A stretch of 64,000 bases of DNA from Diplonema japonicum (GCA_964019335.1 OZ025678.1:310001-374000), one strand, 5' to 3'. Counted from the first letter of the stretch, positions 1-8,545 are shown. Program-made: numbers and translations. The notes: generated from the sequence alone by a model not told the origin.

Positions 1-1317
1 TCCTTTGCAGGCACACCAGCTTACATGGCACCCGACTTCTTCAACGGAAAGGACGGCTACACCAACAAAGTAGACATGTGGGCCCTCGGGGTGACTGTGT
101 GCAACGTGGTGCTCCAAGAAGACCTGAGGAATCTCTTTCTGAAGTACCTGCATTCTAACCGGGAGCTTGTGATGGGGAAGCTTCAGACCCACCTCCCCCC
201 TGCCCTCTTGGGGGTTGTGTCCCGCCTCCTCTCCACCGACCCTTTGGAACGCCCCAGTGCACTGGAGATGCTGCAGACGAGACCCCCTGGGATGGTTCCT
301 CAGCCAACCGGAAAAAAGGTTCTTCTTGCTGTTGGGAGTGTTGGTGGAGAAGAGAGGAAAAGGAAGCTCTGCGTGGCAGTGGGGGCAGGAGCGGAGGAGG
401 TTCGGATGGCGGCAGCAAAGGCCTTCTCTTCGATGGGGCAGGAGCTCCTCAGGGTTCGCAGGTTGGAGGTCTTCGACAAGGACTTCGGGGAGTTCGTGGA
501 GGAGGACGACGGGGACATCGTGTTCCAGGACAAGGGACGGGTCCGTGTCGTGTTTGAAGCACCGCTCCCAACCACCGCTGCTACTTCAACCACCAGTGAC
601 AGCAGCAGCAACACGCACCCACCTGCTGCGAACAACACCACCCTCACAAAAGAGGAGGGGAGGCTTGCCTTGGTCAGTGCTGTTTCAAAAGGCGACCTTG
701 AGGAGATGAGGCATCTTGTTCTGGAGCGGGGTGTTGACCCTGGTGCAACGGACAGCGATGGTTTCACAGCCCTGCACTATGCAGCTCGCGGAAACAACTG
801 TGTCGAGGCTGTGGCTGCTCTCGTCTGTTCTTACGACCAGGACCCTGGTGTCAGAAGCAACGACGGTTGGACTCCGGTCCATGAAGCAGCAGAGTATGGA
901 AGTCTCGAGACAGTTAAATATCTTGTTGAAACTCGCAGTCTCGACGCAGGTGTCAAAAGCAACGATGGTCGGACACCGGTTCATCTAGCAGCACAGTACG
1001 GCCACCTCGAAACAATTAAATATCTTGTTGAAACTCTCGGTCGTCTCGACGCAGGTGTCAAAAGCAACGATGGTTGGACACCGGTTCATCTAGCAGCAGA
1101 GAACGGCCACCTCGAAACAATTAAATATTTTGTTGAAACTCTCGGTCTCGACGCAGGTGTCAAAAGCAACGATGGTTGGACACCGGTTCATCAAGCAGCA
1201 CAGAACGGCCACCTCGAAACAATTAAATATCTTGTTGAAACTCTCGGTCGTCTCGACGCAGGTGTCAAAAGCAACGATGGTTGGACACCGCTTCAATTTC
1301 TGCGTTCCATTTATTAA
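1..1317 (+). CDS. Protein kinase C-lobe, beta-grasp-like module and ankyrin repeats (5' end outside window)
   Basis: Frame 1 is open from the first base to TAA at 1315-1317 (438 aa seen). It begins at the activation segment (SFAGTPAYMAPDF, an APE-motif variant) and runs through the rest of the kinase C-lobe. A ~95-residue region from about nt 300 to 560 follows; it ends in an FDKDFGEFVEEDD-type stretch and looks like a small beta-grasp (ubiquitin/PB1-like) domain, which is inference. After a Thr/Ser linker there are about six ankyrin repeats (nt ~660-1290) with the signature DGWTPVHLAA.NGHLETIKYLVE. The last four are almost identical in DNA. The protein stops inside a seventh repeat (GWTPLQFLRSIY), so the 3' end may be truncated or recently rearranged. 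Nucleotides 1-594 match 3728-4315 of the kinase gene downstream, apart from one 6 bp indel at about 577. The kinase-ankyrin call is firm; substrate and location are unknown. Confidence 0.85.
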   Translation, partial: SFAGTPAYMAPDFFNGKDGYTNKVDMWALGVTVCNVVLQEDLRNLFLKYLHSNRELVMGKLQTHLPPALLGVVSRLLSTDPLERPSALEMLQTRPPGMVPQPTGKKVLLAVGSVGGEERKRKLCVAVGAGAEEVRMAAAKAFSSMGQELLRVRRLEVFDKDFGEFVEEDDGDIVFQDKGRVRVVFEAPLPTTAATSTTSDSSSNTHPPAANNTTLTKEEGRLALVSAVSKGDLEEMRHLVLERGVDPGATDSDGFTALHYAARGNNCVEAVAALVCSYDQDPGVRSNDGWTPVHEAAEYGSLETVKYLVETRSLDAGVKSNDGRTPVHLAAQYGHLETIKYLVETLGRLDAGVKSNDGWTPVHLAAENGHLETIKYFVETLGLDAGVKSNDGWTPVHQAAQNGHLETIKYLVETLGRLDAGVKSNDGWTPLQFLRSIY

Positions 1318-1487
1318 ATAAAATCGCGTTTTGGGGTAGTTTAAGAGGGGATGCTCTTTACTCAAAATCCCAAACTGCCTATGACAGATAACTAACCAGC
1401 TTGGGGTTTCCGCTCGCTTTGGCTAGAGCAAGCAAAGACCAGCAGGGCAACAGGAAGAGATGGTGGTCGAGGTGTGGCACAGCATAC

Positions 1488-2213
1488 ATGACTACCCACG
1501 ACGGCGACGAAGCCCTGGCCCCACACTCAGCCCCAGCCCCGGCCCCGCCCCTCGCAAGCCACCACAAGAAGAAGCGAAAGGGAGGCGCATGCCCGGACGT
1601 GTACCTTGGCCACGACACCAAGCTGGTAAGGACCAACACAGATCGTGCACCAGCGCCACCTCTGCTCGTCAAATGGCGGTCCAAGAGCGCGAAGCGCGGG
1701 CAGTTGTGCGACGGACAAGCGGAGCCCGCAAAGAAGAAAGACCGCTTGGACCTCCTCAGGGCGAACCGACGGTCGGGCAAGGCCGCCGTTCACGCCCTGG
1801 CTGAAGAACATCGAGCGGGTCTGGAAGATAAGCTCTCCCACACGAAACTGGCGACGGCCGGGATCGTCGAAGCGGAAGGGGAGTGGACGCCAGAAGCCAT
1901 GATACGGGTCTGCAAACACGTGCTCGGCGAAGAGCCTAAAACCGCGAAGGAACTCGGGATTCACATGAAGTTTGTCCGGTTCGCCCTCATCCTGGACTTT
2001 GACAAGACGTGGATCATGGCCAGGTATGACTCGGAAGGCTGGAAGGCGAAGGGGGACGTCGAGAGACGGCAGCAGTTCACGCGGCACGGAGATATGAGAG
2101 CCTTGAAGGATCACTACTTCGTGGCCACTGACTGGCTGTTCTTCACCACGCTGCAGTGGCATAATGTGGGACAGCGCCACCCCCCAAGAACCACGAAGAC
2201 CTTACGCAAGTAA
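1488..2213 (+). CDS. Hypothetical protein, basic, family not recognised
   Basis: This is an open frame of about 241 codons from ATG 1488 to TAA 2211-2213. The same frame stays open upstream to 1401, so the start is uncertain. The N-terminal part is Ala/Pro-rich followed by a basic stretch (KKKRKGG). The C-terminal half looks like a folded domain, with segments such as EWTPEAMIRVCKHVLGEE, FVRFALILDFDKTWIMARYD and HYFVATDWLFFTTLQWHN. I do not recognise a family. The segment is noticeably GC-rich next to the AT-rich spacer on both sides. It lies between two related kinase genes, so it could be a captured or mobile fragment. No introns, signal peptide or membrane segment are evident. Confidence 0.4.
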   Translation: MTTHDGDEALAPHSAPAPAPPLASHHKKKRKGGACPDVYLGHDTKLVRTNTDRAPAPPLLVKWRSKSAKRGQLCDGQAEPAKKKDRLDLLRANRRSGKAAVHALAEEHRAGLEDKLSHTKLATAGIVEAEGEWTPEAMIRVCKHVLGEEPKTAKELGIHMKFVRFALILDFDKTWIMARYDSEGWKAKGDVERRQQFTRHGDMRALKDHYFVATDWLFFTTLQWHNVGQRHPPRTTKTLRK

Positions 2214-3187
2214 GAGTGCTGGCCCGGCGAGCTACGAGGGCAAAAAACCTCATTTCTCCTTGGAGATGAGAAGAAGAAGAAAAAAGAAAGAGAGATTCTA
2301 CCTATTAGCGAGAAAGTTTGTTCCCCCTTTTTTCACCCCAAAACGCGAGCACCAATATGCCCCCCCCCCTTTTTTTTAGTGTCGTTTTAAGGATAATTTA
2401 AAAACAACTAAAATAAAAAAAAAAGTGTCGTAAGTGTGTTAAATTTCGACAGGGCACATTGCCACGTTCCTCGCCTTCTCGATTTTGTCATCCCATTCCA
2501 TATCCGGGACATGCCCGTCATCCGGTGACACTGACCCTTCTTCAGAAGAGCTTTCGGCACGACTCTTTATGGGGTGTAAAAAAAGCAATGTTTGTGCTAC
2601 TATTTTTTTTTTCTCCCCTTGCAGTTTGACACAAAGATTTATGGGCAATATAGCGTTCAGTAAAAAGAAAGTCGCGCAATAGGGCCCCTCTTTAGAGAGA
2701 GGGGCTGTAGAGCACTTAAAATGCCTTAGCAGAATTAAAGAAAAAAGAAATGTTCCACCTAACGAGAATGTGTTCCCCTTTTTTCAACCGCGCGCACCGG
2801 ATCTAAAAAAAGCGGATCCCTGGAAACCACCTCCCCCACAATCCCTCACCCTGTGTACGGGAGGGGCCCGTTTTTTCTTTCTTTCTTTTCTTTTTAACCC
2901 TTGTTCCATTTTTTTTTATTGCGGGGGGAAGAGGAGCTTCGTTCTCTTTTCTTTCCTCCATTTCTTTTTTTCAGTGAGCACTTTATTGAATTCTTTTTGC
3001 AAAAAGGAAAGCCACATTGCCTGCTTCCCCTTTTTTTTAGGCAATCCTGTCACATACTGCAGGTTCCCTTCAAAGACATCTTTCTTCTTCCAAAACCATT
3101 GTATTCTTGGTGTTTGTTTTTCTTTGTTCCCCCCCCCCCCCCCATTCTTAATCACTTCAGCTACCTGCACAACAACAACAACAAAAT
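2214..3187 (+). other. Intergenic spacer, low complexity, no gene seen
   Basis: The spacer is AT-rich with many A, T and C homopolymers (a C run at ~3130-3143). It holds a perfect 8 bp hairpin at 2684-2705 (GCCCCTCT, 6 nt loop, AGAGGGGC). Two diverged direct repeats lie at about 2280-2360 and 2735-2800, both reading roughly 'agaaa..ttctacct....gcgag/acgag...gttcccctttttt'. A 69-codon open frame on the minus strand (2439-2648) is Ser/Glu-rich but unsupported. Just before the downstream start codon there is a CAACAACAACAACAA leader. Confidence 0.6.
3041..3084 (+). promoter_or_regulatory. Conserved ~45 bp element upstream of the kinase-FG gene (copy 1)
   Basis: After a T8 tract and AG at 3039-3040 comes GC..TCCTGYCACATAYYGCAG, then GTWCCCTT and a T-rich run. 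A close copy sits at 8353-8395 upstream of the unrelated cyclase gene. The first 22 nt are bracketed by an acceptor-like TTTTAG and a donor-like CAG|GT, so this could be a short non-coding 5' UTR exon. It could equally be a promoter element or a small dispersed repeat. Confidence 0.4.
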
Positions 3188-6100
3188 ATGGATCCGTCGG
3201 TACTTCAGAAGTACGAGCAAGGGGAGGGGTCGGTGTACAAGGCAGTGAAAAAGGTGGATGGAGGTATCTTTGCGATGAGGGTGATGGAGGCGCTTTCGGA
3301 AGATGAGCAAAAGAAGAACGTGGAGGAGGTGCAGCACATGCTGAAGCTGAAACACAAGAACCTTGTTCCCTGCCTTGACTTCTTCGAGACGACAAAGCAG
3401 CTGGCAAGGGAATCCCTTGGGAAGGTGTGGCGGGTTCACATCGTGATGCCCCTGTACGGAAAAGGGGACCTCTGCTCATGCGTCCAAAAGGAGGGACCCC
3501 TCTCTCCGGAGAGGGCGGACAGGCTCTTGCGGGAGATGGGAGGGGTCCTTCAGTACATTCACAGTGAGGGCTTCATCCACAGGGACGTGAAACCCCAAAA
3601 CATCATGGTGTCGGGGAAGGGACCTCTTTCTGCGGCCAGTGTTACTTGCGGCGGGGAAGGGGAGGCAGAGTTCATCCTGGCCGACCTGGGACTGTCGAAG
3701 GAGGTGTCCTCCGATGGGGTAGCGAACTCCTTTGCAGGCACACCAGCTTACATGGCACCCGACTTCTTCAACGGAAAGGACGGCTACACCAACAAAGTAG
3801 ACATGTGGGCCCTCGGGGTGACTGTGTGCAACGTGGTGCTCCAAGAAGACCTGAGGAATCTCTTTCTGAAGTACCTGCATTCTAACCGGGAGCTTGTGAT
3901 GGGGAAGCTTCAGACCCACCTCCCCCCTGCCCTCTTGGGGGTTGTGTCCCGCCTCCTCTCCACCGACCCTTTGGAACGCCCCAGTGCACTGGAGATGCTG
4001 CAGACGAGACCCCCTGGGATGGTTCCTCAGCCAACCGGAAAAAAGGTTCTTCTTGCTGTTGGGAGTGTTGGTGGAGAAGAGAGGAAAAGGAAGCTCTGCG
4101 TGGCAGTGGGGGCAGGAGCGGAGGAGGTTCGGATGGCGGCAGCAAAGGCCTTCTCTTCGATGGGGCAGGAGCTCCTCAGGGTTCGCAGGTTGGAGGTCTT
4201 CGACAAGGACTTCGGGGAGTTCGTGGAGGAGGACGACGGGGACATCGTGTTCCAGGACAAGGGACGGGTCCGTGTCGTGTTTGAAGCACCGCTCCCAACC
4301 ACCACTTCAACCACCCGTGGCAACGCATCAGGCAGCTTCGGCGCTGCAGTGTGGGGGGCTGCTGTAAACATGGGCTTTCCTCCAGCTACCACGAACGGCA
4401 CTTCCAGCTTGGGCTTCTGCACTACATCGGGTGGCTTCGGCACCACATCAAGTGGCTTTGGCACCGCATCGGGTGGCTTCGGCACAGGTGGATTCAGCAC
4501 CGCATCGAGTAGCTTCGGCACCACATCGGGTGGCTTCGGCATCGCATCGAGTGGCTTTAGCACTGCATCGACTGGCTTCGGCACCACATCGGGTGGCTTC
4601 GGCACAGGTGGATTCAGCACCGCATCGAGTAGCTTCGGCACCGCATCGGGTGGCTTCGGCACCACATCGGGTGGCTTCGGCACCACATCTGGTGGCTTCG
4701 GCACCACATCGGGTGGCTTCGGCACAAGTGGATTCAGCATCGCATCGAGTAGCTTCGGCACCGCATTGGGTGGCTTCGGCACTGCATCAACTGGCTTCGG
4801 CACCACATCAGGTGGCTTCGGCACGAGTGGCTTCAGCACTGCATCAAGTGGCTTTGGCACCGCATTGGGTGGCTTCGGCACTGCATCGACTGGCTTCGGC
4901 ACTGCATCGGGTGGCTTCGGCACCACATCGGGTGGCTTCGGCACAAGTGGATTCAGCATCGCATCGAGTAGCTTCAGCACCGCATTGGGTGGCTTCGGCA
5001 CTGCATCGGGTGGCTTCGGCACCACATCGGGTGGCTTCGGCACAAGTGGATTCAGCATCGCATCGAGTAGCTTCGGCACCGCATTGGGTGGCTTCGGCAC
5101 TGCATCGGGTGGCTTCGGCACCGCATCAAGTGGCTTCGGCACCGCATCGGGTGGCTTCGGCACCGCATCAAGTGGCTTCGGCACTGCATCAACTGGCTTC
5201 GGCACCACATCGGGTGGCTTCGGCACCGCATCGGGTGGCTTCGGCACGGGTGGCTTCAGCACCACATCGGGTGGCTTCGGCACGGGTGGATTCAGCACTG
5301 CATCGAGTGGCTTCGGCACTGCATTGGGTGGCTTCGGCACTGCATCGGGTGGCTTCGGCACTGCATTTGGTACCGCTAGGTCCTGCAAGAAGTTTGAAGA
5401 AAATCCTTCCACTTGCACTGGTTTCGGTATCGGCAACAACAAGCAAGAAGCGCCTGCAGAGACAGAGACCGCCAACAAGCCTGCATTGTACAACAAAGAC
5501 CTGGACGAGGGTGTGGCATACAAGCCTGGTGTTGCTGGGGGTTGGTTGTGCACGAGGTGCAAAAACAAGAAGGAGATTAAGAACCCCGAGAGGTTCAAAG
5601 GCAGGGTGAGCCTCACCAGTGACTGCAAGACGTGTGCGAGGTCTGTGACCTTCAAGTGGACCCCTTCAAGCGGCACGGCTGCTCCTGTTGCTGTTGAGAA
5701 GCCTAAGTCAGTGGAACCTATTTTTGGTGGATTTAGCGGTTCTTCGGCCGCATCTACATTGAACTTTGCCAACACCAACACCTTCACGGGCTTCGGCGTC
5801 TCTTCAACACCTGCTTTCGGGAACAGCATACCGATGTTCCACACTGGACTCAAAACAGAAGAACCGAAAAAGGAACAGCCTGCAGAGACAACGGTCGCCA
5901 ACAAGCCTGCATTGTACAACAAAGACCTGGACGAGGGTGTGGCATACGAGCCTGGTGTTGCTGGGGACTGGTTGTGCACGAGGTGCAAAAACAAGAAAGA
6001 GATGAAGAACCCCGACAGGCTCAAAGGCAGGGTGAGCCTCACCAGTGACTGCAAGACGTGTGTGAGGTCTGTGACCTTCAAGTGGACTCCTTCAAGCGGC

Positions 6101-6478
6101 ACGGCTGCTCCTGTTGCTGTTGAGAAGCCCAAGTCAGTGGAACCTACTTTTGGTGGATTTGGCACCTTCACGGGCTTCGGCGTCTCTTCAACACCTGCTT
6201 TCGGGAACAACACACCCATGTTCGTCACCGGACTAGAATCGAAAAGGGAGGAGAAACCTGCAAAGACAGGGGGTGTGGCATACGAGCCTGGTGTTGCTGG
6301 GGACTGGTTGTGCACGAGGTGCAAAAACAAGAAAGAGATGAAGAACCCCGAGAGGTTCAAAGGCAGGGTGAGCCTCACCAGTGACTGCAAAACGTGTGTG
6401 ATGAGGTCTGTGACCTTCAAGTGGACCCCTTCAAGCGGCACGGCTGCTCCTGTTGCTGTTGCCCAGGTCACCTGGTAA
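3188..6478 (+). CDS. Protein kinase fused to FG-repeat tail and three Cys4 modules
   Basis: A single 1096-aa frame. Residues 5-280 form a protein kinase fold: glycine loop GEGSVY (~13-18), catalytic loop HRDVKPQN (H131, D133), DLG in place of DFG (D166) and MAPD in place of APE (~189-192). The invariant VAIK lysine is Arg31 (AMRV). Residues ~285-380 form a beta-grasp-like module also found in the upstream paralogue. Residues ~412-732 are 7-residue repeats (S-G-G-F-G-T-T/A), a nucleoporin-like FG domain. The C-terminal third holds three copies of a unit with the motif W-L-C-x2-C-x21-C-x2-C. This recalls RanBP2-type zinc fingers but has a longer central gap (x21 rather than x10). In other eukaryotes FG repeats and RanBP2 fingers occur together in Nup153/Nup358, so a nuclear-pore or transport link is plausible but inferred. 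Weak catalysis or pseudokinase behaviour is possible because of Arg31. No intron is needed to read the gene. Confidence 0.85.
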   Translation: MDPSVLQKYEQGEGSVYKAVKKVDGGIFAMRVMEALSEDEQKKNVEEVQHMLKLKHKNLVPCLDFFETTKQLARESLGKVWRVHIVMPLYGKGDLCSCVQKEGPLSPERADRLLREMGGVLQYIHSEGFIHRDVKPQNIMVSGKGPLSAASVTCGGEGEAEFILADLGLSKEVSSDGVANSFAGTPAYMAPDFFNGKDGYTNKVDMWALGVTVCNVVLQEDLRNLFLKYLHSNRELVMGKLQTHLPPALLGVVSRLLSTDPLERPSALEMLQTRPPGMVPQPTGKKVLLAVGSVGGEERKRKLCVAVGAGAEEVRMAAAKAFSSMGQELLRVRRLEVFDKDFGEFVEEDDGDIVFQDKGRVRVVFEAPLPTTTSTTRGNASGSFGAAVWGAAVNMGFPPATTNGTSSLGFCTTSGGFGTTSSGFGTASGGFGTGGFSTASSSFGTTSGGFGIASSGFSTASTGFGTTSGGFGTGGFSTASSSFGTASGGFGTTSGGFGTTSGGFGTTSGGFGTSGFSIASSSFGTALGGFGTASTGFGTTSGGFGTSGFSTASSGFGTALGGFGTASTGFGTASGGFGTTSGGFGTSGFSIASSSFSTALGGFGTASGGFGTTSGGFGTSGFSIASSSFGTALGGFGTASGGFGTASSGFGTASGGFGTASSGFGTASTGFGTTSGGFGTASGGFGTGGFSTTSGGFGTGGFSTASSGFGTALGGFGTASGGFGTAFGTARSCKKFEENPSTCTGFGIGNNKQEAPAETETANKPALYNKDLDEGVAYKPGVAGGWLCTRCKNKKEIKNPERFKGRVSLTSDCKTCARSVTFKWTPSSGTAAPVAVEKPKSVEPIFGGFSGSSAASTLNFANTNTFTGFGVSSTPAFGNSIPMFHTGLKTEEPKKEQPAETTVANKPALYNKDLDEGVAYEPGVAGDWLCTRCKNKKEMKNPDRLKGRVSLTSDCKTCVRSVTFKWTPSSGTAAPVAVEKPKSVEPTFGGFGTFTGFGVSSTPAFGNNTPMFVTGLESKREEKPAKTGGVAYEPGVAGDWLCTRCKNKKEMKNPERFKGRVSLTSDCKTCVMRSVTFKWTPSSGTAAPVAVAQVTW
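4424..5383 (+). repeat. 21 bp FG-encoding minisatellite inside the kinase gene
   Basis: About 45 tandem units of ~21 bp (ggtggcttcggcaccacatc with small variants) encode SGGFGTT/SGGFGTA repeats. Some units are shortened to give GFGTSGFS or GFGTGGFS. Units are very similar in DNA, with variant types interspersed, suggesting recent expansion. The composition leaves long frames open in other phases and on the opposite strand. Only the frame continuous with the kinase is supported. Confidence 0.9.
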
Positions 6479-7213
6479 GCACGATTTTTATTTTAAAAGA
6501 ACGCTTTATTGCGTGCAAATTACGCGCAAATTTTTAGCAATGAAGCAGCAAATAAAAAATTAGCCAAGTGAAAATAAGATATAAAAAGCATTATTTCACG
6601 CATGGTGGCAGGGGGTTTAGCGAGTAGGGATCTTAGTTTACTTCACGAGCACAGCGAGTAAAGTAAAAAAAAACTACTAGTTAAACCTGTGCCACAAGTG
6701 GAATAATGCTCTTATTTTCCCTTAATACGTTGTTTTATTTAACAAAACTCTACCACGTGGATTGGAGAGCAGCCATCCCAGCATCACAGATGGCCTTGCG
6801 CTGCATCGGAGACCCTGTGTGGGTGAAACAGCCGATGCACTGATGAATAACACATCGTGGTTACTTGCTTGTGGTTGATGTGGGCCTTACAGTCCAAGGG
6901 TCTGTTGACAGGCGATGGAAGAGCTTGTTTAGACACAGATTATTTTTGACTTGTTGTCACGTTTGCTTGTTTAGTTGGGTGTTCTTTGTTCCTTAAGAGA
7001 CAGTACGGTCATGAGTACTCGGGCAACCGGGTGAGCGTCTCGAGACACTTCCAACCCACCTAGTGGGTGCGACCTTAGCAAGTCGAAAAGGAAGTGGAAT
7101 TAAAAAAAAAAAAACACGCTCTACAAAACAATGGCAGTGGCCTCTCAATCATTTTTTTTATATTTACTCCCCCCTCTCGTGTGATGTTGCGAACCTCTTT
7201 ACCAGATACCAAG
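6479..7213 (+). other. Intergenic spacer with a higher-complexity core, no ORF
   Basis: The first ~270 bp are AT-rich (3' flank of the kinase gene). From about 6750 to 7090 the sequence is balanced in composition and free of homopolymers, unlike most spacers here, and contains no convincing coding frame. I looked for tRNA boxes and 5S or spliceosomal RNA signatures and found none that convince. It could be an unrecognised non-coding RNA or a decayed gene. From 7090 to 7213 is the A/T-rich leader of the protease gene. Confidence 0.5.
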
Positions 7214-8256
7214 ATGCGTTTCTCGTCTGTGCTGCTGCTGTCGATGGGTGTGATGGCCCAGGGCCTCACTGAGGACTACATCAGGATGAACGCGAAGTCT
7301 ATGTGGTCCGTGTTCAAGCAGGACTACAACAAGGTGTACTCCCCCGCGGAGGAGGGGAGGAGGTACGCGATCTTCTACCAGAACATGCTGAAGGCGGCTG
7401 AGATGGGTTCCGAGTACGGAGCCTCCCCCTTCGCGGACCTCACCGAGAAGGAGTTCTCCGTGTACCACAGCGCCGGCAACGCCTTCAAGAAGGCCCCCAA
7501 GCAGCCCCTGAGGAGTTATGCTGATGTCAAGGTCTCTGCTGACCCTGTGGATTGGAGGCCCAAGGTACAAGAAAGAAAAAAGATAAAAATAAGACAAAAT
7601 AAAATTTAAATATTTACACTACTATTCTTTTTTTTTTTTAGGGAGCCGTGACCAACGTGAAGAACCAGGGCCAGTGCGGGTCGTGCTGGGCATTCTCGAC
7701 AACCGGGAACGTGGAGGGGCAGTGGTTCCTTGCGGGGCACACCCTGACCTCTCTGTCTGAGGAGCAGCTCGTGGCTTGCGACAAGAAGGACGACGGGTGC
7801 AACGGGGGCCTCCCTGTGGACGCGTACAAGTACATCGAGAGCGCCGGGGGTCTCGAGACGGAGGGGGACTACCCGTACACCTCGGGGACCGGGAAGGTTG
7901 AGGCCTGCAAGTTCGAGTCGACCAAGGTGGCCGTGAAGATCTCCAGCGGGTCGGTCCTCCCCGGGCACGAGGCCTCGATGCTGACCTGGATGGCGGCGAA
8001 CGGTCCCATGTCGATCGGTGTGTACGCTGGCGGCCTGAAGTGGCAGCTGTACACCGGCGGGATCATGAAGGGGTGCGAGGTGAGGCAGCCGGACCACGGT
8101 GTCCTCATCGTCGGCTACGGCACCGAGAGCAACGTCCAGTACTGGATCATCAAGAACTCCTGGGGCGCGAGCTGGGGTGAGAACGGTTACCTCCGTGTCA
8201 CCTACGGGGACAACTCCTGCAACATCCAGAGCATGCCTTCCTCCTCCAAGATCTAG
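7214..8256 (+). CDS. Papain-family (C1A, cathepsin L-like) cysteine protease
   Basis: Two exons: 7214-7564 and 7642-8256. The intron 7565-7641 (gtacaa...tttttttag, phase 0) joins VDWRPK to GAVTNVKNQG, a junction highly conserved in the family. The product is 321 aa, normal for a cathepsin L zymogen. Residues 1-17 form a signal peptide (MRFSSVLLLSMGVMAQG). An I29-type inhibitory prodomain follows (VFKQDYNKVYSPAEE, then FADLTEKEF). The mature enzyme has the oxyanion Gln and catalytic Cys in GQCGSCWAF, the catalytic His in DHGVLIVGYG and the Asn in IKNSWGASWG, so it should be active. It hydrolyses peptide bonds in lysosome-like vacuoles or after secretion. ATG 7214 is chosen because it begins the signal peptide directly. 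There is no C-terminal extension. Confidence 0.95.
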
Positions 8257-8352
8257 AGTCTGTATCGCAGCCTGCGATATTCATCTTAACGTATTTTGTT
8301 AACCTTTTATTCTTTTTTGAAGTTACCGCCGCTGGTTTCTTTCTTTTTTCAG

Positions 8353-8395
8353 GCGTCCTGCCACATACCGCAGGTACCCTTAAATGTCTCTTTTT
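8353..8395 (+). promoter_or_regulatory. Conserved ~45 bp element upstream of the cyclase gene (copy 2)
   Basis: This copy reads TTTTTTCAG|GCGTCCTGCCACATACCGCAG|GTACCCTT... and matches copy 1 (3041-3084) at nearly all of its first 36 positions. It lies ~170 bp before the cyclase ATG; copy 1 lies ~125 bp before the kinase ATG. A long T tract follows. It could be a 5' UTR mini-exon, a promoter motif or a dispersed repeat. Confidence 0.4.
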
Positions 8396-8545
8396 TTTTT
8401 TTTTTTTTTTTATGTGATTGAAAACAACATAGAGTGAATTGATGCTCCCCCCACCTCCCACTTTTATTCTTCTTTGAGGTACCAAAAAGTGAAGTTTTAA
8501 TGGGAAAAGGTTGGAGTTGGGGGGGGGGGGGGGGGTGGAAGGAAG

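Noticed and set aside
4027-6471. 814-codon open frame on the minus strand with PKPPDAV repeats
   Set aside because: It is the complement of the FG-encoding repeats and of the conserved kinase tail. The + frame has kinase, FG and Cys4 domain continuity; the minus frame exists because the 21 bp unit lacks stop complements.
7010-7085. Possible tRNA or 5S-like fold (GGGCAACCGGGTGAGC...CCAACCCACCTAGTGGG)
   Set aside because: No A/B box pair, no acceptor stem and no 5S consensus could be found by eye.
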